A DNA stretch of 64,000 nt from CAVYXZ01 sp965223835. Lineage in GTDB: Bacteria > Chloroflexota > Anaerolineae > Aggregatilineales > Phototrophicaceae. Made by a program: the position numbers and the translations under genes. Each line of letters begins with the position of its first letter. The stretch's first letter is position 1. The notes beneath the pieces are model-generated. The model was not told the origin of the DNA. It made no database searches and saw only the letters and a list, made by a program, of their open reading frames with translations. Of this stretch, positions 9,230-17,817 are shown in pieces. Location: positions 186,001 through 250,000 of the forward strand of contig OZ245022.1 of assembly GCA_965223835.1 (NCBI GenBank), in the 5' to 3' direction.

Positions 9230-10156
9230 ATGGCCCCGCTCAAGACCGTTAGCAATCAATTCCTCGGCATCAATCCGCTGCTACACAGCCAGCTCCAGGT
9301 GGCGGGCGGCTGGGACCATTTCCATGTCAATCATATATCCGACCTGACCCGCTTTCTCCAACGCGACCTGCGGACAATGGGCTACGTTGCCCAGGCCGAG
9401 CAATCATTGCAAATCCGACGACGAGAAGATGCCGTCCGTTCACCAGAATCCGATGTAACGATCTATGACCCATTACAACGTCCGGTATCTCATGCTCGGC
9501 CCAGCGGCGGATTGGCGCTGTCGGTTCCTGAACTGCTTGAACTGGAAGAAGATTTGGCGACGTATCGGGCCATCGGTATTTACCAGAAGGCACCGGATGC
9601 TGCGCGCGGTGATGCCGTCGCGTGGTTGGAGTTACTATCACCGGCCAACAAACCGGACGGACGCCATTTTGCGACCTATCGGGAAAAACGCACGGCGCTG
9701 TTGCAAGCCGGGCTAGTCTTTATCGAACTGGATTACCTGCATCACCAACCGCCGACGATTGCTGTACCAAATTATCCCGGCGAGCCTGGCAGTTCTTGCT
9801 ATCGTATTCTGATTATTGATCCCCGTCCCGATTGGCTGAGCGGAGAAGGTCATGTATATCCCGTCCACATTGATGAGCCGCTGCCAACGCTTGACACTCC
9901 GCTGAATGCCGACGATGTGCTCAACTTTGATTTCGATGCACCCTATCAGCAAACCTATGAAGGTGTCTTCTTTGGCGATTCTGTTGACTACACGGCTTTA
10001 CCACCGGCGTGGGAAACCTATAGCGCCGACGATCAGGCCCGTATTCTGTCGCGTTTGTTGGCGATTCGGGCTGCCGAACATGATGAAGTAGATGCACCCC
10101 AGGTGATTGATACGATGCCGCTTGATGAAGCATTGCATCGCTGGAACCAAGAGTAA
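9230..10156 (+). CDS. DUF4058 family protein
   Basis: 308 residues from the chosen ATG. The N-terminal NQFLGINPLLHSQLQVAGGWDHFH region matches the DUF4058 pattern (NPYLE...WxxFH). Also present are the family's conserved blocks around VTIYDPL and a WLELLSPANKP block followed by YREKRTALL and an FIELDYL strand, which resembles a PD-(D/E)XK-like core. That nuclease-like reading is inference. A longer in-frame start exists at 9107, but a TATAAT at 9197 and AAAGG before 9230 favour the short form. Function is unknown; the family is common in Chloroflexota and cyanobacteria. Confidence 0.85.
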   Translation: MAPLKTVSNQFLGINPLLHSQLQVAGGWDHFHVNHISDLTRFLQRDLRTMGYVAQAEQSLQIRRREDAVRSPESDVTIYDPLQRPVSHARPSGGLALSVPELLELEEDLATYRAIGIYQKAPDAARGDAVAWLELLSPANKPDGRHFATYREKRTALLQAGLVFIELDYLHHQPPTIAVPNYPGEPGSSCYRILIIDPRPDWLSGEGHVYPVHIDEPLPTLDTPLNADDVLNFDFDAPYQQTYEGVFFGDSVDYTALPPAWETYSADDQARILSRLLAIRAAEHDEVDAPQVIDTMPLDEALHRWNQE

Positions 10157-10163
10157 CAACCCG

Positions 10164-10688
10164 GTGAAAAGCACAGAACAGAAGACCTCGCGGCAAGTGC
10201 GAACGAATATTATTCGGCGAATCATTCTCCTGGTGTTGTCGATAGTGGTTGTAGCCGCGCTTGGTATTGTTGTTTTTCTTCATCTATTGTCGAACGCTTT
10301 AATTGGTTTGGGGCCGATGTTGAATAGTCCTTTATGCGACCCACATGATCCGAGAGGCATTGAAAACATAGCCCAAATTGAACTGCCACCGAGTTATCGA
10401 AATCTGGAATCATCATGTGGTGGGATGCAAGGCTGGGCAGCGTTTGCTAAGTTCGAAATAGACGCCAATGAACTTGAACTTTTTCTAGAAACAACCAATA
10501 TAGAACCTACCCTTGCATCTACTGGTTTACAAGAGACGACCTCATCCATATATCTATCGAATAACGAGCAGTATCCGAGATCATACCTTTATGGAGTCCA
10601 CAATAGCTTCAAATGGTTCGAAGAAATAATCGTAGACACAAGTCGCTCAGAACGCTGGACTGTTTACTTCACCGTTTTGGCTGGCTAG
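10164..10688 (+). CDS. single-pass membrane protein of unknown function
   Basis: About 174 residues from a GTG start 7 bp after the DUF4058 stop. A charged N-terminus (KSTEQKTSRQVRTNIIRR) is followed by one hydrophobic helix (about 20-45), then an exported domain with three cysteines (around SPLCDPHD and ESSCGGMQ). The domain shows strand-like segments but no motif I recognise. An ATG at 10125 overlapping the upstream gene is an alternative start. Codon use is more AT-rich than neighbours, which may indicate recent acquisition. Confidence 0.55.
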   Translation: MKSTEQKTSRQVRTNIIRRIILLVLSIVVVAALGIVVFLHLLSNALIGLGPMLNSPLCDPHDPRGIENIAQIELPPSYRNLESSCGGMQGWAAFAKFEIDANELELFLETTNIEPTLASTGLQETTSSIYLSNNEQYPRSYLYGVHNSFKWFEEIIVDTSRSERWTVYFTVLAG

Positions 10689-10699
10689 CAGAAGTTCGC

Positions 10700-11191
10700 T
10701 CAGTTCCCCTCATCCACCCGCACCGGCACAATAAGCTCGTCTCCCAACGCCAACTCAAGGGAAACCGAGAATTCGTCGCCCTCAGCAAAATCTCGTTCCA
10801 GGTTCATCAACATCACATGCAAGCCCGCCGGTTCGAGAATAGTTTGTCCACCGGCGGAGATTTCGAGTGTATTTACCGGCTCCATCCGCATCACATCACC
10901 ATCAAGTTGGGAGCGGTGAATCTCGGCCATTTGAGCAATTTCCGCCCGGACACTGATAATTGAGACGGATTCGCTCGTCCCATTGTCTAGCATCATGTAA
11001 ACCGCGCCGTTCTGCCCGGCGGCTGTGGGTCGCATCCAGGCATTCGTCACCTGCAATTCACCTGACTGCTGGCGAACGATCAGTATTCCCACGACGATCA
11101 CCAGCACGACACTGCCCACCAGTAAGATTGTGGCGAGTATCCGCTGACTCTTAAAGCGTTGTGTCAATGATTCGACCATGACAATAAACAC
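10700..11191 (-). CDS. membrane-anchored PCu(A)C copper chaperone
   Basis: 163 residues from a GTG, or 159 from the ATG at 11179, which has better Shine-Dalgarno spacing. A single N-terminal helix (about 19-40) anchors a periplasmic-type PCu(A)C domain. The family copper motif H-x10-M-x21-H-x-M is exact: His92, Met103, His125 and Met127 (GTG numbering). Family members deliver Cu(I) to cytochrome c oxidase CuA sites or buffer extracytoplasmic copper. No Sco or cytochrome oxidase gene is adjacent, so its partner is not visible. Confidence 0.88.
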   Translation of the reverse strand: MFIVMVESLTQRFKSQRILATILLVGSVVLVIVVGILIVRQQSGELQVTNAWMRPTAAGQNGAVYMMLDNGTSESVSIISVRAEIAQMAEIHRSQLDGDVMRMEPVNTLEISAGGQTILEPAGLHVMLMNLERDFAEGDEFSVSLELALGDELIVPVRVDEGN

Positions 11192-11288
11192 CTATCCTCG
11201 ATTTCGATGGCAAATTGGCGCGGAGATTGACGCGTGCTAAAAGTTCTATTTTAGTCCGTTTAGACTAGATCGCTTTTACCTGGCCCCA

Positions 11289-11651
11289 TCACGCCGTCCG
11301 TTGTGTTGACCGCTTATCCACCAGAGCGTCCAGCAAAAACAGTGTCCCGATAACAAAAACCGGCAGCGAAATCATGAGAAAAGTCACCGGTTCGCGCAGG
11401 GTATTGAAGTATATCAACGACCCAACACCCAGTATCCAGAACAGTAGGCCGCCCACGATGCGCCAGCGCCAGGCAATGACCAACACGATGAGCAGGAGCC
11501 AGTTGGGTGTCAGATGAATGAACAGCGCCACCAACGCCTCACCAATTGCCACATTTTCGCTAAAAACATCCAGGGCGAACAAGCCTAAGAAAATAATAAA
11601 CCCCACTGCCAGCAGGCGCGGGGTCCAGTGCCAGAATCGTTTGGTCCACAT
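11289..11651 (-). CDS. small four-helix membrane protein
   Basis: 120 residues with four hydrophobic helices separated by very short loops. A basic N-terminus (MWTKRFWHWTPR) and a basic C-terminus (DKRSTQRTA) suggest both ends face the cytoplasm. AAGGTAGG precedes the ATG. Its composition resembles small conserved membrane proteins of unknown function (DUF7670-like) but I cannot confirm the family. It stands alone between the copper chaperone and the molybdenum hydroxylase. Confidence 0.65.
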   Translation of the reverse strand: MWTKRFWHWTPRLLAVGFIIFLGLFALDVFSENVAIGEALVALFIHLTPNWLLLIVLVIAWRWRIVGGLLFWILGVGSLIYFNTLREPVTFLMISLPVFVIGTLFLLDALVDKRSTQRTA

Positions 11652-11742
11652 AATCGCCTACCTTTCGTTAGCTATATTGTAAGCAATTTTGGACTCGTCA
11701 ATTGAGACCATTTAGGGAAAAGTGAGCAGCTCACCCGGATTA

Positions 11743-14424
11743 CTACTCAACACTTGTAAGCGCTGCCAGCACTTTCTGCGGCGTAAACGGAATCTCACGC
11801 AGGCGCACGCCGACAGCATCGTACACCGCATTGGCAATCGCCGCCGGTGTCGGATTCTGACTCGCCTCACCCGCCCCCAGAAATGGCTGTTCGGGCCGAT
11901 TGAGTATAACCGTCTCGATTACCGGCGCAGCGCCCATCGTCAGAATCGGGTAGCGCTCCCAATCAAGGCTGGTCACGCCCTCAGCATTCCATTGCACCTG
12001 TTCGAGCAGCGTCCAACTCGCCGCCTGCACCATGCCACCTTCAAGTTGATTACTCAAGCCATCCGGGTTGACCACCTGCCCGGCATCCGCCGCGATCACC
12101 ACTCGCTCCAGTCGAATCACGCCGCTGGCGCGATCAACCTGCACTTCCACCGCAATCGCTGTATAGCACTGCCGATTCTTGTACTGGGCAAAGGCGATGC
12201 CCCAGCCATGTCCATCATTTGTGGGTTGCGTGCGGGCTGTCCAACCCGCTTTGGCCGCCGCTGCTTGAATCACGGCCTGCGCCCGTTCATCTTGCAGATG
12301 GCGCAGGCGAAATTCAACCGGATCCGTCTGGGCTGCCTCAGCCAGTTCATCCATAAACGACTCAATCGCAAACACATTGGCATACGCACCAAGACTACGC
12401 ATGGCCGAAACCCGCAATGGACTGTTCGGGATAAAATGGCGCACCACCCGTTTCCGCGCGAACGCATACAATGGGTCAGCATTGCGATGACTGCCGGAAT
12501 GCGCCCCGCTGCTGGGCTGTGGTGGTGGAATCGGGAACGGATCGTGCCGGTGCCATGCCGCCAGGAGACCGGACGCATCCCGTACCGATCGCGGACGCCC
12601 TGAGTGAGTATGGCTGTAGACATCATGATTCCAGTCGATGACCGCCCCGGCCTGGTTCAGGCTGGCCTGCATCTGCATAACCATCGCCGAACTGTACGGT
12701 TCCCAGCCATGTTCATCCGCCCGTTGCCATTTAAGTAACACGGGACGTTCGGGCACAGACAGCGCCAATAAGGCTGCATCCAACGCGGCATCATCCGCAC
12801 CATTATGACCATAGCAACCGGCTCCTTCGGTGTGAATAATTCGCACCTGAGCGGGCTTGAGGCCGACGACCTGCGCAATTGATTCTTGCAGGTTAAAAGC
12901 GACCTGCGTATGTGACCAAACGGTAAGCTGCCCATCTTTCCAGAGCGCCGCTGCTGCTGACGGGCCAATCGAAGCGTGCATATGATAGGGACGATAATAC
13001 GTTGCATTCAGTGTTTGCGCGGTATCCGCTGGAATTTCGATGAGCGGCACGGGTTCCTCAACGCGATTGCCGTCAACGATCAGGTGGGATTGCGCGACAT
13101 CCTGGAGCATATTGTCATACAGCGCCAATTGATTGGGCAGCGATTGCTCATAGCGCCAACGCGCTCCTTCGCGCAAGGCAGCCGCCGCTGCAATGGCCTG
13201 GTCTTCGCGTTCGGCCACCACTGCGAGAAAGCTGCCATCGTGAATCACGGCCTCCACACCTGGCATCAGATTGACTGCCGCCGCATCCACTGAGATCAAG
13301 CGGGCATGATAGCCGGGTGGTCGCACCACACGCCCATGTAACATATCCGACCAGCGCAGATCATGCACATAATGCGCACTGCCGGTGACTTTGCCCAACA
13401 GATCAACGCGCGGTTCTGGTTGGCCCACGATGCGGTGCTGTTCCGGCGCTTTGGCCTGGCCTAAACCACTAATTTGCTGGCCGAATCGTTTGCCGCCCAT
13501 CAACGTCCAATAAGTTGTGCTGCGACCGGTTGCCGGGTCCGTTATCGTCGCATCATCGACAGCAAGTTGCGCCGCCGGAGTCTGCGCTTCCAGATGTTCA
13601 TAGGCCAACGCCAGCAGATGATAGCGGGCTTCAGCCGCCGCAACGCGCAACGCATTTCCGCTCATCTCAATTGACATGCTGCCGGTAGTACCGCCTTCAT
13701 TCGGCGTTTGCCCGGTGTCGCCCATGATGACCTGAACCCGACTCAGGGCAACATCCAGTTCTTCGGCTGCGATCTGGGCCAATGCCGTGCGCAACCCCTG
13801 TCCCAGCTCGACCTTGCCGCTGAAAATCGTGACGGTTTCGTCTGCATTGATACGAATCCAGGCGTCGAGGTCCGGTTGATTTTGAAGCGAACGCGGTAGT
13901 TCTTCAGATTGATGTATAGCAAGCGGCTCTGGCGTTTGCACTTCATAGATCGGTTCCGGGACGGGCCGTCCAATCCGCAACCGCAGCGCCCGCCGCACAC
14001 GATCATAGGTCCCACAGCGACACAAATTATCGGCAAACGCTGCAGCGATGTCATCATCAGTCGGATAGCGCACTCGATTCAGCAGTCCCTGCGCAGCAAC
14101 AATCATCCCGGCGGTACAGAAACCACACTGCGCCGCCTGTTCTTCGAGAAATGCTTCTTGTAAGGGGTGTAAATTCTCGGCGGTGCCCAGGCCTTCCAGC
14201 GTAATAATTGCTGCGTTCCCCACATGCCCGACTTCAAGCTGGCACGATGGCACCGCCGCGCCATCAATCAGCACTTTACACGCGCCGCACTGCTCCAACC
14301 CACAGCCATACTTCGGCCCGTTCAATTCACAATCGTTGCGCAGCACATACAGCAGCGGCGTTTCTGGCTCAACCGTCACCGCACGGGCTTCACCGTTAAT
14401 GTTCAGGGTAAAGGTTTCAGGCAT
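11743..14424 (-). CDS. molybdenum hydroxylase with fused [2Fe-2S] and molybdopterin subunits (IorAB/xanthine oxidase family)
   Basis: 893 residues. Residues 1-155 form the [2Fe-2S] subunit: a ferredoxin-type cluster at Cys41, Cys46, Cys49 and Cys61, and the second cluster at Cys100, Cys103, Cys135 and Cys137 (CGFC...CRC). Residues 190-890 form the molybdopterin-binding subunit of the isoquinoline 1-oxidoreductase/aldehyde oxidase type. The C-terminal GAGEASQNPTPAAIANA segment holds the expected catalytic glutamate. Enzymes of this family hydroxylate aldehydes or N-heterocycles with water; the substrate here is unknown. The two parts are usually separate genes. GGAGTAA precedes the ATG. No maturation factor or FAD subunit is adjacent. 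Confidence 0.9.
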   Translation of the reverse strand: MPETFTLNINGEARAVTVEPETPLLYVLRNDCELNGPKYGCGLEQCGACKVLIDGAAVPSCQLEVGHVGNAAIITLEGLGTAENLHPLQEAFLEEQAAQCGFCTAGMIVAAQGLLNRVRYPTDDDIAAAFADNLCRCGTYDRVRRALRLRIGRPVPEPIYEVQTPEPLAIHQSEELPRSLQNQPDLDAWIRINADETVTIFSGKVELGQGLRTALAQIAAEELDVALSRVQVIMGDTGQTPNEGGTTGSMSIEMSGNALRVAAAEARYHLLALAYEHLEAQTPAAQLAVDDATITDPATGRSTTYWTLMGGKRFGQQISGLGQAKAPEQHRIVGQPEPRVDLLGKVTGSAHYVHDLRWSDMLHGRVVRPPGYHARLISVDAAAVNLMPGVEAVIHDGSFLAVVAEREDQAIAAAAALREGARWRYEQSLPNQLALYDNMLQDVAQSHLIVDGNRVEEPVPLIEIPADTAQTLNATYYRPYHMHASIGPSAAAALWKDGQLTVWSHTQVAFNLQESIAQVVGLKPAQVRIIHTEGAGCYGHNGADDAALDAALLALSVPERPVLLKWQRADEHGWEPYSSAMVMQMQASLNQAGAVIDWNHDVYSHTHSGRPRSVRDASGLLAAWHRHDPFPIPPPQPSSGAHSGSHRNADPLYAFARKRVVRHFIPNSPLRVSAMRSLGAYANVFAIESFMDELAEAAQTDPVEFRLRHLQDERAQAVIQAAAAKAGWTARTQPTNDGHGWGIAFAQYKNRQCYTAIAVEVQVDRASGVIRLERVVIAADAGQVVNPDGLSNQLEGGMVQAASWTLLEQVQWNAEGVTSLDWERYPILTMGAAPVIETVILNRPEQPFLGAGEASQNPTPAAIANAVYDAVGVRLREIPFTPQKVLAALTSVE

Positions 14425-14480
14425 AAAAGTTACTCCGTAAGAATTTCAACGGACACGCCTTATTGGGCGTCCGACAAACA

Positions 14481-15854
14481 TCATCCAAAAATTGTCCGCC
14501 CAATCTTCTCCCGCTGATAACCCAGTCCCGGCCCTCGCAATGACTTCGTGTGGACGACCCCATCTCGTACCAACATAATGTCGCCATGTACCGCCATCTC
14601 CAGACGCGAGGTTTCGGGGTAATACTGCCGCGCATTAGCCTCAACCGCGTTCATCATCGAGTTCAGCCGCGCCGTCAGGCCAACCGATTGCAGCAGCGCG
14701 ATCCCCGGACAGGTTAAGTCCTGCACGGTGATGTCGATGCCGTGAACGTCAGCCCACGCCGCGATGAGCAATTCAATACTCTGGCATTTGCAGGCCTTCA
14801 ACGCCACCCCCGACCAGCCCAATTCCAGCGCCAGTTCCAGATCCGCCAGGCTCGTCAGGCTTTCGTCGATAATTGTCGGCTTCAGCGCCGCCAGTTCGCG
14901 CATATCGAAGCGGTGGGCAGTCAGATCACGTTCGGTGGGTTGCTCGACCAGCAGCAACGCGTCATACACATCTGGCGCAGTTTCACGCAAGCGGTGCAAA
15001 AGATCGACCATGTAATCCGGGTGTTGGCTCTGTTCATTGGTATCCGCTGATAGATACAACGTCTGCTGCGGATTGGGATGCGTTTCGCGGGCGATGCGAT
15101 ACACTTCAATCAACCGCTGCAAATCCCAATCGGTGTCGCGTCCATTCAGTTTGACCTTGAAGCAGTACACACCATCGCGTTTTATCCATTGTTCCAGCGA
15201 ATGCGGGTAGCCATCCACTCGTTCGGTCACATCCACCGCACGCAAAATGTCCAGGCCGCCAACAGTATGGAAAATCGGCACCAGCGGTGCGAACGTTGGC
15301 TTCACAAAGTCGCTGACATAGCGCCCTTTGAATGTCGGCCCCAGGTATGTGCTCAAATCGGACATGAAATCAGGGCCATAGCCGTCGTAGGTTGAAATGT
15401 TGTTGACTATCCCGAACGCATCATGCAAAGCTGCATCCAGCGGCGCAGCGCACACCAGCACCCCCAGATACGGCATCTCCTCTGGCAGATTCATCTCGCG
15501 GCCAATGCGTGCATTGATCGCCGGAAGTTCGAATTCGAGCGTGCGAAAGTGGTCAATCGGGTGAGCGTAATCATGGTTTTCTGTGATACGCTGACATAGC
15601 GCTTCGACCAGGCGCCGCATAACTGCATCTTTATGGGGCGGCTGAATTGCTGGTGTCCGAAAGGCCCACATATGTGAGAGGAACATCGCGCCCCAACCGT
15701 CAGCCACTTGTCCTCGTCGGTTCTCCACCCGCACCCGCACATGGCACAGGGTCGCCGTATCCATCAGCATGTTGCCGAATTTAAAGACAACTCGCGCCCT
15801 CTCATCATTATAATAGGGCTGGGCTTCCAAAACGCGCATATCAGTCAAAGCCAT
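14481..15854 (-). CDS. enolase-superfamily enzyme (mandelate racemase/sugar acid dehydratase type)
   Basis: 457 residues, slightly longer than the usual 370-420 of the family. The C-terminal TIM barrel shows metal-ligand strands: the CFKVKLNGRD strand with a KxK-like lysine pair, LSADTNEQ, LLVEQPTERD, PTIIDESLTS and GVALKACKC. This order fits the Asp-Glu-Glu Mg2+ ligands and Lys acid/base residues of the superfamily. The substrate is likely a sugar acid or other carboxylate, inferred from neighbouring sugar genes. A GAGAGG site precedes the ATG. It is 56 bp upstream of the molybdenum hydroxylase and probably co-transcribed. Confidence 0.85.
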   Translation of the reverse strand: MALTDMRVLEAQPYYNDERARVVFKFGNMLMDTATLCHVRVRVENRRGQVADGWGAMFLSHMWAFRTPAIQPPHKDAVMRRLVEALCQRITENHDYAHPIDHFRTLEFELPAINARIGREMNLPEEMPYLGVLVCAAPLDAALHDAFGIVNNISTYDGYGPDFMSDLSTYLGPTFKGRYVSDFVKPTFAPLVPIFHTVGGLDILRAVDVTERVDGYPHSLEQWIKRDGVYCFKVKLNGRDTDWDLQRLIEVYRIARETHPNPQQTLYLSADTNEQSQHPDYMVDLLHRLRETAPDVYDALLLVEQPTERDLTAHRFDMRELAALKPTIIDESLTSLADLELALELGWSGVALKACKCQSIELLIAAWADVHGIDITVQDLTCPGIALLQSVGLTARLNSMMNAVEANARQYYPETSRLEMAVHGDIMLVRDGVVHTKSLRGPGLGYQREKIGRTIFG

Positions 15855-15954
15855 TCACATTTGCCTCTCATGCAGCAAAGAACCCGGTTCATCATTTCGT
15901 AATGATTTTACCGTAACCTTGTGATTGGAACTTCTACAAGGTGGATTGGATTCG

Positions 15955-16452
15955 ATGAAAAACACGCTACGCCTCTTATTTTTGAGCATTGCTGCTCTGT
16001 TGGCAGCGGCCTGTGCCACGCAAGCCAGTGTCGCACCAACCACGGCCCCGGCCACGAATGCGCCAACATCTGGGCCAACGGTAGCCGCCCCGACCAGCGC
16101 ACCCACTGCTATGCCAACAGTTGCTGAACCAACGGCGGAACCGGTCGCAGCCCAACCGGTTGCTGAAGTCGCCCGTCCCCGGTTCATAGACTCTTATGCC
16201 GATTGGTGAAGTACCTGTCAGCGAAATGCGCCCATCGTTGGTGGGCTACGGTCCAAGTACAATGAACAGATCGACTTTATCGTTTTAGACTTCACTGATC
16301 GCAGTCTGGATGCGGAACGCGCCATGTATCAGATCACTGATCGCTCACAATATGTGCTGGTCGACGGTGCGGGAAACATCGTCCATCGCTGGTATGGCTA
16401 CATTACGACGCAGGCCGTATCCGACGTAATTGATGAATTTCTGGCGAGTTGA
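15955..16452 (+). CDS. probable selenocysteine-containing thioredoxin-like lipoprotein
   Basis: The frame from ATG 15955 (after AAGGTGG) encodes a signal peptide ending LLAAAC with lipidation predicted at Cys20. A Pro/Ala/Thr-rich linker (about 24-72) follows, then a thioredoxin domain entered by RPRFIDSYADW. An in-frame TGA lies at 16207-16209, and the same frame stays open for 80 further codons to a TGA at 16450. The bases after the TGA encode STCQRNAPIVGGL, IDFIVLDF, YVLVD and IVHRWYGY, the expected thioredoxin secondary-structure run. The TGA therefore falls exactly on the first Cys of CxxC, giving U85-S-T-C88. A hairpin at 16230-16246 lies at bacterial SECIS distance. The alternative is a nonsense mutation or sequence error of TGC/TGT. 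Total 165 residues if read through; an ordinary gene caller would stop at 16209. Confidence 0.78.
16230..16246 (+). promoter_or_regulatory. candidate bacterial SECIS stem-loop
   Basis: GCCCA (16230-16234) pairs perfectly with TGGGC (16242-16246) around a 7-base loop TCGTTGG. The loop starts 26 bases after the in-frame TGA, inside the roughly 16-37 nt window known for bacterial SECIS apical loops, and contains the expected G-U. A weak outer pairing ACC/GGT (16213-16215 with 16250-16252) could lengthen it. Folding was done by eye. Confidence 0.55.
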
Positions 16453-16569
16453 TGGAACTGCAATGAGGGTTTACCAGACAAGGCAAGTGTCGCACGTACC
16501 ACATTATCTGCCGATCAAGTCAATGGCTCATAGTACCTGTTGGGTATGCCTGGCTAGACTCTAATATAT

Positions 16570-17817
16570 CTACCCCACCTGCCACTCCAGCACCTTAACC
16601 ATCTGGGGCGGCAGGTCGGTTTCCGTTTCGCCATCGCCCTGCCCAACCGTTTGTACAAACAGATGAAGCTGATTATCGCGCTGCCAGCGTTCCGTATCAT
16701 AGCTGGGTTCCCACGCACCGACGGAATAATCCGTTAAGTCCTGCACGGTCCATTCCCCGGCCAGCAAATCGCGGCACACAGCAACCGAAACATGCTCCTC
16801 CCGTTCGACATCGCGGAAGACCATACAAGCCACGTTCTGGTCATCAATCACGATCTGGGGGCGACTGATCGGCACCCGCCGCGTGCCCCGTCCTGCCATC
16901 GTAAACAGTGTCTTTCGGTGTAAAACCTGGCGCGTCTGCCATTGCACACCATCATGGTAGACCAGGTGATATTGTGGCACATCCGTTTCGGCGGGTCGCC
17001 AGGGCATGGCGATGTAAGGATGCCCGTGTCCATCAGCACTGATGGAGGTTTGATTGAACAGCTCACTATTTTGCGGAATCCGACAGGCGTACTCCGCATT
17101 CGCGAGATTAATCGGCAACGAGTAAGCGGAACCGTCTGAACGTTCCCAGGTATATCCTCGGTCACGAGACCGCGCATAACCAATATCATGATTGGTCGCG
17201 ACATCGGGCGTCTCGCGCCACACCCACGCCAGATGCAGTGTCCCCTGTCGGTCACTGCACATTTGCCAGTAAGCGTTGCGCTGACCCTCACCATCAATCA
17301 GATTGGTCTGCCGTTGCGTCCAGGTCTGTTGTTGCGCATCATAATAGTTCAAGAGCAAGTTACCATTGCCCGATGCGCCGTCGCGGTACAGAAACACCAG
17401 ATCACCATCGGGCATCCGGTGAAATTCGGGATATGTCACGCGGGTTTCTTGCTGACCGGTCATTGGGAGCATCTCGGTCAGTTCGAGCGACCCCGGCGCG
17501 ACGCTGCGACAATAGCGCAACGCATGATTATGATGGTCCCAGGCCATGTGCAAATAGCCCGCGCCGTCCAGCATAATACTGATGCTGTTGTGCGCGTCCT
17601 GCACACGACCCTGATAGGGCGTGCGCTTCACCGTCCAGTCGCCGCTCCCCAAATCGCGCCGTGCCAACACCACATGCGCATCGGCATCATAGAACGCGAC
17701 GAATTGTTGATTGACATCACTGACAATCGAATTGCGCCGGAAGATCACCGCATTGACCGCCGTCCGCGCCCAGCCCAATGCAATGGGATATTCTTGAACC
17801 GACGTCGAATTATCCAC
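16570..17817 (-). CDS. BNR_4-type seven-bladed propeller protein (polysaccharide lyase/neuraminidase-like)
   Basis: 415 residues with no signal peptide. The segments RVQDAHNSISIMLDGAGYLH and MAWDHHNHALRYCRS, plus VTYPEFHRMPDGDLVFLYRDG, match the BNR_4 family, which includes propeller polysaccharide lyases (ulvan and related lyases) and uncharacterised glycan-active proteins. The conserved His pairs (HN...H and DHHNH) are the likely active-site residues by analogy. The GTG start overlaps the stop of the upstream sugar isomerase by one base (TAGTG), so the two are translationally coupled and probably act in one sugar pathway. Lack of a signal peptide suggests an intracellular oligosaccharide substrate. 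Confidence 0.8.
   Translation of the reverse strand: MDNSTSVQEYPIALGWARTAVNAVIFRRNSIVSDVNQQFVAFYDADAHVVLARRDLGSGDWTVKRTPYQGRVQDAHNSISIMLDGAGYLHMAWDHHNHALRYCRSVAPGSLELTEMLPMTGQQETRVTYPEFHRMPDGDLVFLYRDGASGNGNLLLNYYDAQQQTWTQRQTNLIDGEGQRNAYWQMCSDRQGTLHLAWVWRETPDVATNHDIGYARSRDRGYTWERSDGSAYSLPINLANAEYACRIPQNSELFNQTSISADGHGHPYIAMPWRPAETDVPQYHLVYHDGVQWQTRQVLHRKTLFTMAGRGTRRVPISRPQIVIDDQNVACMVFRDVEREEHVSVAVCRDLLAGEWTVQDLTDYSVGAWEPSYDTERWQRDNQLHLFVQTVGQGDGETETDLPPQMVKVLEWQVG

Noticed and set aside
15855..16187. 110-codon minus-strand frame rich in Ala/Gly/Val
   Set aside because: It is the complement of the Pro/Ala/Thr linker of the plus-strand thioredoxin gene and has no ribosome site or domain.
15925..16209. 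94-residue lipoprotein ending at the TGA
   Set aside because: The downstream 80 codons in the same frame encode the missing thioredoxin fold, so a short lipoprotein is less likely than selenocysteine read-through.
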